Assembly (NCBI GenBank): GCA_035353815.1 | Contig: DAOQAG010000020.1 | Coordinates: 5,628-69,627, forward strand | Direction: 5' to 3' | Length of the DNA: 64,000 nucleotides | Source: JAKPUX01 sp035353815 | GTDB lineage: Bacteria > Zhuqueibacterota > Zhuqueibacteria > Residuimicrobiales > Residuimicrobiaceae | In this document: one piece after another, positions 33,237 to 41,592 of the stretch | Layout of the letters: each line of letters starts with the position of its first letter | Numbering within the stretch: position 1 is the first letter of the stretch | Translations under genes and position numbers: made by a program | The notes under the pieces: model-generated | The model's input: only the letters and a program-made list of their open reading frames with translations | Databases searched by the model: none | What the model was told of the DNA's origin: nothing

Positions 33237-33370
33237 TTCGCTGAAAGGAGGTATGCCCCGGAATACGCGGAGCGTGATCCTGCTGCCGCAGCCATGGGAG
33301 CGGCGGAGGCAAGGTCGACGCCTGGTCAAAACTACCTCAGCATGTCCAAATCCATCATAAGGAGCATCAT

Positions 33371-35866
33371 ATGCAACGAAAAGCGATCTGGATATCCATA
33401 TTTCCCCTCCTCCTTCTCCTTGCCGGAATGGCTTTCGCCGACGATCCCGGCGATCATTCATGGGATTGGGGAAAGTACTACGATGCCCATTCGGCCTTGA
33501 TGGGCGCCGTCGCTGATGCGGCCCAGCAGCCCCTCGCGGATGCCGTCGTCACGGTCAGTCACCTCGGCCTCCCGCCCTTCTCCAAACGCGACACTACCGA
33601 CGCGGCGGGCATCTGGTCGGTCGGCGACCTGATGCCCGGCCTCTATATCATCAAGGCGGAAAAGCCGGATTATCTCGTGCAATATTACGACCACAGCGAA
33701 AGCCTGCTCAATGCCCGGCCGGTCACGCTCGCGCGCAAGGATACCCTCCGGGAGATCACCTTTTCCCTGAGCCCCGGTGCAGCCGTCTCCGGGACGGTCT
33801 ATCTGGCCGATGGCACAACGCCCCTGGCCGGCGCAAGCGTCACGGTCAGCAAAGCCCGCGATCTGCGCGATAAGGCGATCCTGGGTGAGGCCGTTTCAGG
33901 CGTTGATGGACATTACCGCATCGGCGGTCTCGCCAGCGGCGGTTATCTGGTCAGGGCATCACGCGAAGGATATGCGAGCGAATATTACCAGGAGGCCGGC
34001 CAGCGCACTCTGGCGGACACGGTCAAGGTGACCGCCCCCAATGAGAGCGCCGGCATCGATTTCACGCTCGACATGACCAGTGCCATCACCGGCACCATCA
34101 GCGCGGAATCGAGCGGCGCAGCCATTCCGCGGGCATGGATCGTCGTTTACAACCAGCTGACCTTCGGCGGCCGCCACGCGATGCCGGCCGGCAAGGCGCG
34201 CAGCGATGACGCCGGCCGCTACGTGCTCTCGCTCAAGCCCGGCACCTATCTGGTCACCGCGGAGGCGGAGGGTTTCGCCGCCGAGTGGTTTGACAATGTC
34301 ACCTCCGCCGATCAGGCCACCCCGGTCGAGGTCACCAACGGCGCACACGCCCAGGCCGATTTTGCCCTGAAGAGCTGGGGCGGGCTTTCCGGCAAGGTGA
34401 CCGACGCCCTCACCGCCATCCCCCTTTCCGGCGCGGTGATCCAGGCCTTTAATGAAGAGAAGGGATTGGGCGAGAAACGTGCTTTCGAAACCTCCAGTCA
34501 GGCGGACGGCAGCTATGCCTTTGCCGGATTGCCCACCGGCCGCTACATCATCGTCGCCAGGGCGGCGGGTTACTTGAAGGAGTACTGGCAGGAAGCCGAT
34601 TCCCTGCGCAACGCCACCATCATCACCATGCAAAACGGCAACAGCGTCTCCGGGATCGATTTCACCCTGAGTACCGGGGGCCGCATCGCCGGGCTGGTCA
34701 TCGGAGAATCCGACAAATTGCCGGTCGCCGATGCCCGGATCGAGGTGCGTTCACTCAACGGCCGCTTCAAGGCGACGGGACGCAGCGATGCAGCAGGCGT
34801 ATATGCGATCACCGGACTGCAAAACGGCAGCTATCTGGTCAGCGCCGCGCGAGCGGGCTATGTGACGCAGTGGTACGACAGCGTCTTCACCCGCAAGGAG
34901 GCCACCCCGATCCAGCTCCAGACCGGCCAGGCGGTTACGGAAATCAACTTTAGCCTGGGCAAGATCCCGCCGCTGCCGCGCAGCATCTCTGGCCTGATCG
35001 TCGATGACAGCACCGGGATGCCGGTAGCCAATGCCATGATCATGGCCTTCCCGGTGCGCACCTTCAACCGGCCGCGCAAGGCGCTCGCCGCCGAGGATGG
35101 CACCTACGCGATCTCCGGTCTCGCGGCGGGCAAATATGTGCTGCTGATCGAGGCCCGCGGTTACAAGGGCGAGTTCTATAATAACGTCCGCTCCTGGAAA
35201 GAGGCCACCCTGATCGAGGTCATCGATGCCCAGGAAGTCACCGGCATCGATGTCGGCCTGGATCCGCAGAACAAGGGCGCTTACCAGATCGCCGGCAAGG
35301 TGCTCGATGGCACCGGTACGCCGGTGGAGGGGGCGCTGGTCACCCTGACCACCACCGAGGGCGTCGTGGCGAGCACAGCGACCGCCGAAGAGGGCGATTA
35401 CGCCTTTGAAAACCTGCCGGCCGACAGCTATGCCCTGACCGCCTCGGCCACCGGTTATAGCGATTCCTCGCCCACTGCGCAGCCGCTGGATCTGGGCGGC
35501 AAGATCAACGTCTACAGCCTCAATCTGCTCGTGGCCACCTCGACGACGGCGGTCCAGGAGAATCCAGCGTTGCCAACCACCACAGCCCTGGAACAGAACT
35601 ATCCCAATCCCTTCAATCCCGTGACCCGGATCGATTTCAGCCTCGCGCAGGGCAGCCGGGTGCGCCTGACCATCTTTGACATGCTCGGACGCGAGGTCAA
35701 GCGGCTCGCAGAGGGCAGCCTGGCCGCCGGAAATCATCAGGTGGTCTGGGATGGCACCAACAGCCATGGCGACAAGATGGCCTCCGGGGTCTATTTCTAT
35801 CGCCTCGAGGTGCAGGGGAATTCCGAATCGTTCACGCGGATGCGCCGGATGGTTTTGCTCAAATAG
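33371..35866 (+). CDS. T9SS-exported protein of carboxypeptidase-regulatory-like repeats, 831 aa
   Basis: The start has AAGGAG upstream. A signal peptide (ends GMAFAD) is followed by about seven beta-sandwich repeats of 85-100 residues. Each has a GxVxD/A start (GAVADAAQQPLADAVVTV, GTVYLADGTTPLAGASVTV, GKVTDALTAIPLSGAVI, GLVIGESDKLPVADARI, GLIVDDSTGMPVANAMI) and a DGxYxIxGLxxGxYLVxA end. The repeats share YYxE-type loops such as EYYQEAG and EYWQEAD. The C-terminus is a T9SS sorting domain from LEQNYPNPFNPVTRIDFSL to RRMVLLK. It is probably a surface-bound structural or adhesive protein. A terminator follows at 35898. Confidence 0.85.
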   Translation: MQRKAIWISIFPLLLLLAGMAFADDPGDHSWDWGKYYDAHSALMGAVADAAQQPLADAVVTVSHLGLPPFSKRDTTDAAGIWSVGDLMPGLYIIKAEKPDYLVQYYDHSESLLNARPVTLARKDTLREITFSLSPGAAVSGTVYLADGTTPLAGASVTVSKARDLRDKAILGEAVSGVDGHYRIGGLASGGYLVRASREGYASEYYQEAGQRTLADTVKVTAPNESAGIDFTLDMTSAITGTISAESSGAAIPRAWIVVYNQLTFGGRHAMPAGKARSDDAGRYVLSLKPGTYLVTAEAEGFAAEWFDNVTSADQATPVEVTNGAHAQADFALKSWGGLSGKVTDALTAIPLSGAVIQAFNEEKGLGEKRAFETSSQADGSYAFAGLPTGRYIIVARAAGYLKEYWQEADSLRNATIITMQNGNSVSGIDFTLSTGGRIAGLVIGESDKLPVADARIEVRSLNGRFKATGRSDAAGVYAITGLQNGSYLVSAARAGYVTQWYDSVFTRKEATPIQLQTGQAVTEINFSLGKIPPLPRSISGLIVDDSTGMPVANAMIMAFPVRTFNRPRKALAAEDGTYAISGLAAGKYVLLIEARGYKGEFYNNVRSWKEATLIEVIDAQEVTGIDVGLDPQNKGAYQIAGKVLDGTGTPVEGALVTLTTTEGVVASTATAEEGDYAFENLPADSYALTASATGYSDSSPTAQPLDLGGKINVYSLNLLVATSTTAVQENPALPTTTALEQNYPNPFNPVTRIDFSLAQGSRVRLTIFDMLGREVKRLAEGSLAAGNHQVVWDGTNSHGDKMASGVYFYRLEVQGNSESFTRMRRMVLLK

Positions 35867-35897
35867 CCTCCTGTATTTTTATTCGTCCTGGCATCAC

Positions 35898-35931
35898 GAG
35901 AGGCGCGGAGATATCTCCGCGCCTCTTTTTT
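35898..35931 (+). terminator. Intrinsic terminator after the repeat protein gene
   Basis: AGAGGCGCGGAGA and TCTCCGCGCCTCT arms meeting at a short T-A centre, followed by a T run. Confidence 0.9.
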
Positions 35932-35991
35932 ATGCAGGAGGGCGGAGGAAGGAGGGCAGGCGGTGCGGCCCCGCCGCTGCAGCAATCTCGC

Positions 35992-36020
35992 TTGTAAATC
36001 CGAAATTAAAGTCGTACATT
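35992..36020 (+). promoter_or_regulatory. Promoter candidate for the membrane-protein gene at 36142
   Basis: TTGTAA (35992-35997), a 17-base spacer and TACATT (36015-36020); leader about 115 bases. Confidence 0.5.
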
Positions 36021-36141
36021 GAAAAGATGAAACCGCGCGCAGGGCCTGTTCATCTCAAGGGCAGCGCGAGGCAACTTGTTGCCAATGTGGCCATTCATAG
36101 CATAAACCGCTCGCAGTATCTGTTCATTTCGAGGAGATCTT

Positions 36142-36630
36142 ATGGCCAAGCAGCCGCGCTTCTCTTCCGGTGTGGGACTCGTCATCCTCTTCATCGGCGT
36201 TTCTGCGCTGGTCGCCAAGTCGGGACACGGCTCGCTCATACAGGCCGCCCTGGGCAGCCTCTTCTTTTTCCTGGTCGCCTTGTATTTCGCGCTGCGCTCC
36301 TTCATGCGCGAGGAGAACTGGTGGCTGGTCCTGCCGGCGGGGCTTTGCTTCACCGTGGGCTTGATGGTGGTACTGCGCTCCCTCGCGTTGCTCAAGCCTG
36401 GCCTGCTCTGGGTTATCTTTTTCTGTGGCATGGCTCTGACGCTTTTTTTGTACGGAAAATACCGAACCGCTCCGGGCCCAGCGAACTGGCCGCGCAACGG
36501 TGCCCTGCTTTGCGCCATTCTGGCGGGCTACCGCTATCTGCAGGTCCTCCATATCATGGATCCGCTGCTGCTGGCGGCCGTGCTGCTGATGGCCGGTGGC
36601 GCCTGGCTGGTGCTGCTGAACAAGAAATGA
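36142..36630 (+). CDS. Small integral membrane protein of unknown function, 162 aa
   Basis: GAGGAG lies upstream of the start. Five or six hydrophobic segments fill the protein (VGLVILFIGVSALVA, LGSLFFFLVALYFALRSF, WWLVLPAGLCFTVGLMVVL, LLWVIFFCGMALTLFL, LLLAAVLLMAGGAWLVLL). No conserved polar motif is visible. It precedes the Fsr-like MFS gene by 16 bases and probably heads the unit that runs on to selA. No function can be assigned. Confidence 0.7.
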   Translation: MAKQPRFSSGVGLVILFIGVSALVAKSGHGSLIQAALGSLFFFLVALYFALRSFMREENWWLVLPAGLCFTVGLMVVLRSLALLKPGLLWVIFFCGMALTLFLYGKYRTAPGPANWPRNGALLCAILAGYRYLQVLHIMDPLLLAAVLLMAGGAWLVLLNKK

Positions 36631-36646
36631 CCAGGATGCTCCTCCC

Positions 36647-37855
36647 GTGACCAGTGACAATCCTGCCGATCGCGCCGCACGGCCGCAAAACCGGCGCACC
36701 ATCCTCCTGCTCTCCCTGGGCCATTTCGCCAACGACGCCTATCCGGGATTTCTGGCACCGCTGCAGCCGCTGCTGATGCAGCAGGCCCACTACAGCCTGA
36801 CCCTGGCGGGGGTGTTGACCTCGATCGCCTCCATCTCCGGCTCGATCATGCAGCCGCTTTTCGGGCTCTGGTCGGACCGGATGCGCCGGCCGTGGCTGGT
36901 CATTTGCGGTCCGCTGGTCACCGCCCTCCTCTTCGGCACCATCGGCTGGTGGCATTCCTGGTATGCCCTGGCCGCGATCGTGCTGCTCGGCGGACTCGGA
37001 ACCGCCGCCTTTCATCCCCAGGCCGCGGCGATTTCGGGCAAGGCGGGACAGCGGCGCAGCGGCCTGGCGATGTCGCTCTTCGTCACCGGCGGCAATGCCG
37101 GCCATGCCATGGGGCCGCTGATCATCCTCAGCGTCGTCGCCCTCTGGGGGCTGCGATACAGCATGGTCACCGCCGTGCTCGGCGTGGCCGTGGCCCTGCT
37201 GCTCTGGAAACAACTGCCGCGTACCATCACACCGGGCGAGAGTGACGGCAAACGCCACGTCCCCTGGTCGAAGCAGGAGCGCCGCCGCCTCGGCAGCCTC
37301 GCCCTGATCTGGCTGGTGGTGGTCCTGCGTTCTTTCATCGTCAGCGGTTTTATGACCTTTTGTCCGATCTACCTGACCGGCAAAGGCTACTCCCTCCTCA
37401 TGGCTGGCAGCGCCAATACCCTGTTCGAGATCAGCGGGGCCTTTGGCAGCATCCTCGGCGGGGCCCTCTCCGATCGCATCGGCCGCAAGGAGGTGATCGT
37501 CCTCTCCATGGCCGGGGCCTTTCCAGCCTTCTGGCTCTTTCTGCACGGCGGCAGCCTGCTGGCACCGATCATGCTCGCGATCGCCGGCTTTTTCATCTAC
37601 TCTTCGATCTCGGTCAATATCGTCATGGGCCAGGCTCTTTTCCCCCGCCAGGCCGGCACGATCTCGTCCCTGATGATGGGGATGGGCTGGGGGATCGGCG
37701 GACTGGCTGTCACCCCGCTGGGCGCGCTGGCGGAAAAATACGGCGTCAGCAGCGCCCTCAATGGCCTGATCTTTACCACGCTGGCCGGCCTGCTCGCCGC
37801 CCTGCTGATCCGGCCCGGCAAACCCGAACAACCGCGGGAGGTCTCCGGTGAGTGA
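36647..37855 (+). CDS. MFS transporter, fosmidomycin-resistance (Fsr)-like, 402 aa
   Basis: Inner-membrane efflux-type carrier with 12 hydrophobic segments. Family marks are LSLGHFANDAYPGFLAPLQP in helix 1, GSIMQPLFGLWSDR, GTAAFHPQAAAISG, and AGTISSLMMGMGWGIGGL, all close to Fsr proteins. The start codon is GTG at 36647 with AGGA upstream. Its stop overlaps the selA start by 8 bases (GTGAGTGA), so the two are translationally coupled. The substrate is unknown; drug or metabolite export is the family theme. The size is normal and there is no extra loop, unlike the other two MFS proteins here. Confidence 0.88.
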   Translation: MTSDNPADRAARPQNRRTILLLSLGHFANDAYPGFLAPLQPLLMQQAHYSLTLAGVLTSIASISGSIMQPLFGLWSDRMRRPWLVICGPLVTALLFGTIGWWHSWYALAAIVLLGGLGTAAFHPQAAAISGKAGQRRSGLAMSLFVTGGNAGHAMGPLIILSVVALWGLRYSMVTAVLGVAVALLLWKQLPRTITPGESDGKRHVPWSKQERRRLGSLALIWLVVVLRSFIVSGFMTFCPIYLTGKGYSLLMAGSANTLFEISGAFGSILGGALSDRIGRKEVIVLSMAGAFPAFWLFLHGGSLLAPIMLAIAGFFIYSSISVNIVMGQALFPRQAGTISSLMMGMGWGIGGLAVTPLGALAEKYGVSSALNGLIFTTLAGLLAALLIRPGKPEQPREVSGE

Positions 37856-39317
37856 CACCTTCTTGCGCCGGCTGCCCTCGGTAGAGAGCGCCGCCAACCA
37901 CCCCCAACTCCTCGCCCTGAGCCCGCGTTATCCCGCCCGGCTGATCCGGGATATCCTGCGCCAGGAGCTGGAGGAGATGCGCCGCACTCTGGCGGGCAGC
38001 CGCGCCGCGGCTCCGGACCGCGAGACCTTGCTCGACGAAGTGGTGCGCCGGACCCGGCGTCGCCTCAATGCCCTCGGAACCAGTCCGCTGCGGCCCGTGC
38101 TCAACGCTACCGGCATTGTGCTGCACACCGGTCTCGGCCGCGCCCCCCTCGCCGAGGCCGCACGCACCGCGGTCGCCGCCGTGACCACAGGCTATTGCAG
38201 CCTCGAGCTGGATCTCGAGAACGGCCGGCGCGGCGAACGCAACGAGATCGTCAACAGCCTGCTCTGCGCCCTCTGCGGAGCTGAAGCGGCGGTGGTGGTC
38301 AACAACAATGCCGCGGCGGTCCTCCTTGCCCTGAATACGCTCTGCCAGGAAAAGGAGGCGATCATCTCGCGCGGCCAGCTCATCGAGATCGGCGGCAGCT
38401 TCCGCCTGCCCGAGGTGATGGAGAAAAGCGGCGCACGGATGCGGGAGGTCGGCACCACCAACCGGACGCGGCTGCAGGATTACGAACAGGCGATCACGCC
38501 GGAGACCGGCGCGATCGTGGTCGCCCACACCTCCAACTACCGGGTCGTCGGCTTTACCGAAGAGGTGGAGCTGGCAGAGGTCGTCGCGCTGGCCCACCGC
38601 CGCGGTGTGCCGGTAATTCACGATCTCGGCGGCGGGATTCTCGTCGATCTGCGCCGCTTCGGCTTGCCCTCCGAGCCGCTGGTGCAGGAGAGTCTGGCGG
38701 CCGGGGCCGACGTGGTCACCTTCAGCGGCGATAAAGTGCTCGGCGGCCCCCAATCCGGCCTGATCGCCGGCCGTGCGGAGTACATCCGGCGCATCCATGC
38801 CAACCCCCTGATGCGCGCCCTGCGTTGCGACAAGATGGTCTTTGCGGCGCTGGCGGCCACCCTGCACCTCTATTTTGCGGAGGCCGGTCTGGTGGAGAAT
38901 CTCCCGGTACTGGGGATGCTGAGCGAGCCGGCGGAGTCGGTCCGACTGCGCGCAGAACAGCTGCAGCAGGCGGTGCACCCGGCGCTGGCCGGGCATTTTA
39001 CGATCGCCGTGCAGCCCAGCGAGGCTCAGGCCGGCAGCGGCGCGCTTCCCCTGGCCAGGATTCCCAGCTATGCCCTGGTGCTGACGCCGCTGGACGGCAA
39101 GGCGGAGCGCTGGGCAGCGCGCCTGCGCAGCGGCAGCCCGGCCGTGGTGGGCTATATTCAGGAGGAGGCGATTCGCATCGATCTGCGCACCATCGCCGCC
39201 AACGAGATGGCGGCACTCTCCGCCGCTCTGAATGGACTGGCCGGCTCCCCCACCAGCGAGGCGCACGCCGGCGGAAACAACCTTTCGAAAAGCGGACACG
39301 ATCATGATACGGCTTGA
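37848..39317 (+). CDS. selA: L-seryl-tRNA(Sec) selenium transferase SelA, 489 aa
   Basis: A PLP enzyme that converts seryl-tRNA(Sec) to selenocysteyl-tRNA(Sec) with selenophosphate. Key parts are LNATGIVLHTGLGRAPL, GYCSLELDLENGRRGER, VVNNNAAAVLLALNTL, SRGQLIEIGGSFRLPEVM, GTTNRTRLQDYE, VIHDLGGG and FSGDKVLGGPQSGLI, with the PLP-binding lysine at about residue 296. The start is GTG, overlapping the MFS stop; the end overlaps the YrdC-like gene by 14 bases. Presence implies a selenocysteine pathway, but selB, selD, tRNA-Sec and any selenoprotein gene are outside this window or absent. Confidence 0.95.
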   Translation: MSDTFLRRLPSVESAANHPQLLALSPRYPARLIRDILRQELEEMRRTLAGSRAAAPDRETLLDEVVRRTRRRLNALGTSPLRPVLNATGIVLHTGLGRAPLAEAARTAVAAVTTGYCSLELDLENGRRGERNEIVNSLLCALCGAEAAVVVNNNAAAVLLALNTLCQEKEAIISRGQLIEIGGSFRLPEVMEKSGARMREVGTTNRTRLQDYEQAITPETGAIVVAHTSNYRVVGFTEEVELAEVVALAHRRGVPVIHDLGGGILVDLRRFGLPSEPLVQESLAAGADVVTFSGDKVLGGPQSGLIAGRAEYIRRIHANPLMRALRCDKMVFAALAATLHLYFAEAGLVENLPVLGMLSEPAESVRLRAEQLQQAVHPALAGHFTIAVQPSEAQAGSGALPLARIPSYALVLTPLDGKAERWAARLRSGSPAVVGYIQEEAIRIDLRTIAANEMAALSAALNGLAGSPTSEAHAGGNNLSKSGHDHDTA

Positions 39318-39915
39318 AATCTCGCCGGACTATCCCTCGGAACGGCGTCTGCAGCAGGCCATCGCGGTGTTACGCGACGGCGGCCTGATCATTTACCCGA
39401 CCGATACAGTCTACGGCCTCGGCTGCAACCTGCTCAACAAAAAGGGCGTGGAGAGAATCTATCAGCTCAAGGGCAATGACAAGCGCAAACTCCTCAGTTT
39501 CATCTGTCCCGACCTGAAAGAGATCGCCCAGTATGCGCAGGTCTCCACGCCCGCCTACAAGATCATGAAACGCCTCACGCCCGGTCCCTACACCTTTTTG
39601 CTCGAGGCCAGCCGCCTCGTGCCCAAGATTCTGCTGGAACGGCGCAAGACCGTCGGCATCCGCGTCCCGGATCATCCCATCAGCCAGCGGCTGCTGCAAG
39701 GTCTGGGCACGCCGATCATCTCCACGAGCGCGACGCTCGCCAATTCGCCTTATTTGACGGATATCGACGAAATCTGCGAAATATTTAAGCATCATGTTGA
39801 TGTTGTGATTGACAGTGGTCCGGGATCCCCCGAGCCCTCGAGCGTTGTCGACCTGAGCGGTGACCACCCGGTGGTGGTGCGGGCCGGCAAGGGAGACCTG
39901 GCCCTTTTTGCGTGA
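39304..39915 (+). CDS. YrdC/Sua5/YciO-family protein, 203 aa
   Basis: Start 39304 (MIRLEISPDYPSERR) is chosen because it begins the conserved domain; it overlaps the selA end by 14 bases. The YrdC fold is clear: LIIYPTDTVYGLGCNLLNKK, RIYQLKGNDKRKLLSFICPDL, LTPGPYTFLLEAS, RKTVGIRVPDHPI, IISTSATLANSP and VDVVIDSGPG. Sua5/TsaC makes threonylcarbamoyl-AMP for the tRNA t6A modification. The KGNDKRK and missing extra domain are closer to YciO, whose role is less certain. An RNA-related task fits the coupling to selA only loosely. Confidence 0.88.
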   Translation: MIRLEISPDYPSERRLQQAIAVLRDGGLIIYPTDTVYGLGCNLLNKKGVERIYQLKGNDKRKLLSFICPDLKEIAQYAQVSTPAYKIMKRLTPGPYTFLLEASRLVPKILLERRKTVGIRVPDHPISQRLLQGLGTPIISTSATLANSPYLTDIDEICEIFKHHVDVVIDSGPGSPEPSSVVDLSGDHPVVVRAGKGDLALFA

Positions 39916-39938
39916 TCGCCGCCAAACCTGGAAAATCC

Positions 39939-41114
39939 ATGAAAACTGCCTTGATTCTCCTATTACTGTGTATAGCCCTCGCCGCGCCGGCCCAGGCGCC
40001 CGCAGCCGCCCTTCAGCAGGAACAGGATCTGACCGGACCGCCCGCCCAGGCGCCCACAGCTGCCCTGCAGCAGGCACAGGATATCATCGACCAGATCGGC
40101 CAGGCGCTCGCCCCCGATCCCCGGCTGGCGCTCTATGTGGTCCATGCCGCCCTGCACGGCGACACGCTGGTCGTCAGCGGCGAGACCAGCGTGGCCGCAG
40201 CACACGATTCGCTGCAGGCGCAACTCGGTCGGATGCAATGCTCCCCCCGGCGTTGCAGCGTTGCCCTGCTGCCGGCCTGCGCCCCCGGCAGCCGCTGCGC
40301 CGGCATCGTCACGGTCAGCACGGCGCTGCTGCGCCGCGGCCCCTCCGAAAAAGAGGAGATCATCAATCAGGGCCTGCTAGGCGACGCCCTGACGATCCTC
40401 AGGGATGCCTCCTATTTCCATCTGGTGCAGCTCGCCGATGGCTATATCGGGTATATGGACGGCGGGTCGGTGGCAGCCATGAGCCGGGACGAGCTGGCCA
40501 CCTGGCAACAGCGGCCCAAGGTCATCTACTGGAAGAAATGGGGCGAGATCCACAGCGCCAGGAAGGCGGAAAGCTACCCGGTCTCGGACATCGTGCTTGG
40601 TGCCAGCGTCGCTGTGGTCAAGAAAGAGGGCAAGTGGCTGCGGGTTGCCCTGCCGGACGGCCGCGAGGGCTATGTGCTGCGCAAAGAAGTCATGGACGCC
40701 GCGGACTTTGCCCGGCAGCCCAAACCCCGCCCGAAGGAGCTGGCCGAAACCGCCCGCCAGTTCCTTGGTTATCCCTATTTCTGGGGCGGCCTTTCCACCA
40801 AGGGATTTGACTGCTCCGGATTGACGCGGACGGTCTACAAACTGCACGGCATTCAATTGCCCCGCGATGCCAACATGCAGGTGCATGCGGGCCAGCCGGT
40901 TCGCTACGACTCGACCTATGCCGCACTGCAGCCGGGCGATCTGCTCTTTTTCGGGCGCAACATCGAACATATCACCCATGTCGGGATGTATCTCGGGGAG
41001 GGCAAGTTCATTCACGCCGGCGACCTGGTGCTGATCAACAGCCTGAGGCCCCGAGACCCCGATTTTAATCCGCGCCGGGCCCGGGATCTGCGGGCTGTGC
41101 GCCGGATTCTGTAA
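39939..41114 (+). CDS. Exported SH3b-NlpC/P60 peptidoglycan hydrolase, 391 aa
   Basis: Start 39939 is chosen because a signal peptide begins there (MKTALILLLLCIALAAPAQA). The N-terminal part has a tandem near-duplicate (PAQAPAAALQQEQD and PAQAPTAALQQAQD). An SH3b-like domain covers KVAVVKKEGKWLRVALPDGREG. The C-terminal NlpC/P60 domain carries the catalytic Cys in KGFDCSGLTRTVYK, the His in ITHVGMYLGEG, and the third polar residue near FIHAGD. Such enzymes cut gamma-D-Glu-diaminopimelate bonds in wall peptides. It follows the YrdC-like gene by 23 bases and is probably the last gene of this unit. Confidence 0.9.
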   Translation: MKTALILLLLCIALAAPAQAPAAALQQEQDLTGPPAQAPTAALQQAQDIIDQIGQALAPDPRLALYVVHAALHGDTLVVSGETSVAAAHDSLQAQLGRMQCSPRRCSVALLPACAPGSRCAGIVTVSTALLRRGPSEKEEIINQGLLGDALTILRDASYFHLVQLADGYIGYMDGGSVAAMSRDELATWQQRPKVIYWKKWGEIHSARKAESYPVSDIVLGASVAVVKKEGKWLRVALPDGREGYVLRKEVMDAADFARQPKPRPKELAETARQFLGYPYFWGGLSTKGFDCSGLTRTVYKLHGIQLPRDANMQVHAGQPVRYDSTYAALQPGDLLFFGRNIEHITHVGMYLGEGKFIHAGDLVLINSLRPRDPDFNPRRARDLRAVRRIL

Positions 41115-41592
41115 AATTTTTATACTATTTCTTGCATTTCAGGGATAAAAAGGTTAACTTTAACTAGTATTCATTATATTTGGCGGGAATCATCCACCGC
41201 ACTCCGCTTGACACGAATGCCCGGGACAGGGCATTCTCCGCTCCGGCACATCAGGTTTTGCCTCTCAGCATCCTCGCCCGGCATCCCGTTCTTCACCAGC
41301 AAACAGCAAATAGTGACGGCTATCACATAATAATTGGCTGTATTTCGTAATTTATTTGGGTATTATTTTTATTTTGTTTAGAATTACTTCCGCAAGCATC
41401 CTGTTTGATGGTACATTATTTTAGATGGTCCAGACGTAACTGGTCGCTTCTCATTTCGACAAAAGGAGGTGAAGGACAAGGCTGAACCGCTGCAGTGAAT
41501 TCGAACAGAATCCATTCATGCCTCAGGACCCATCCGAAAATTCCTCCATGGCGTTCCGGCATGATACTTCATCTGTTGCTTAGGAGAATCAC
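41115..41592 (+). other. 478-base A+T-rich leader region before the LamG protein gene
   Basis: There is no gene here. It holds TTGACA at 41208-41213 directly before a perfect 8-bp hairpin (GAATGCCC, loop GGGACA, GGGCATTC, 41215-41236) without a T tract, a long A+T-rich stretch at 41320-41430, and an unused strong ribosome-site sequence AAAGGAGGTG near 41463, about 130 bases before the real start. No promoter of full quality was found. Confidence 0.5.
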
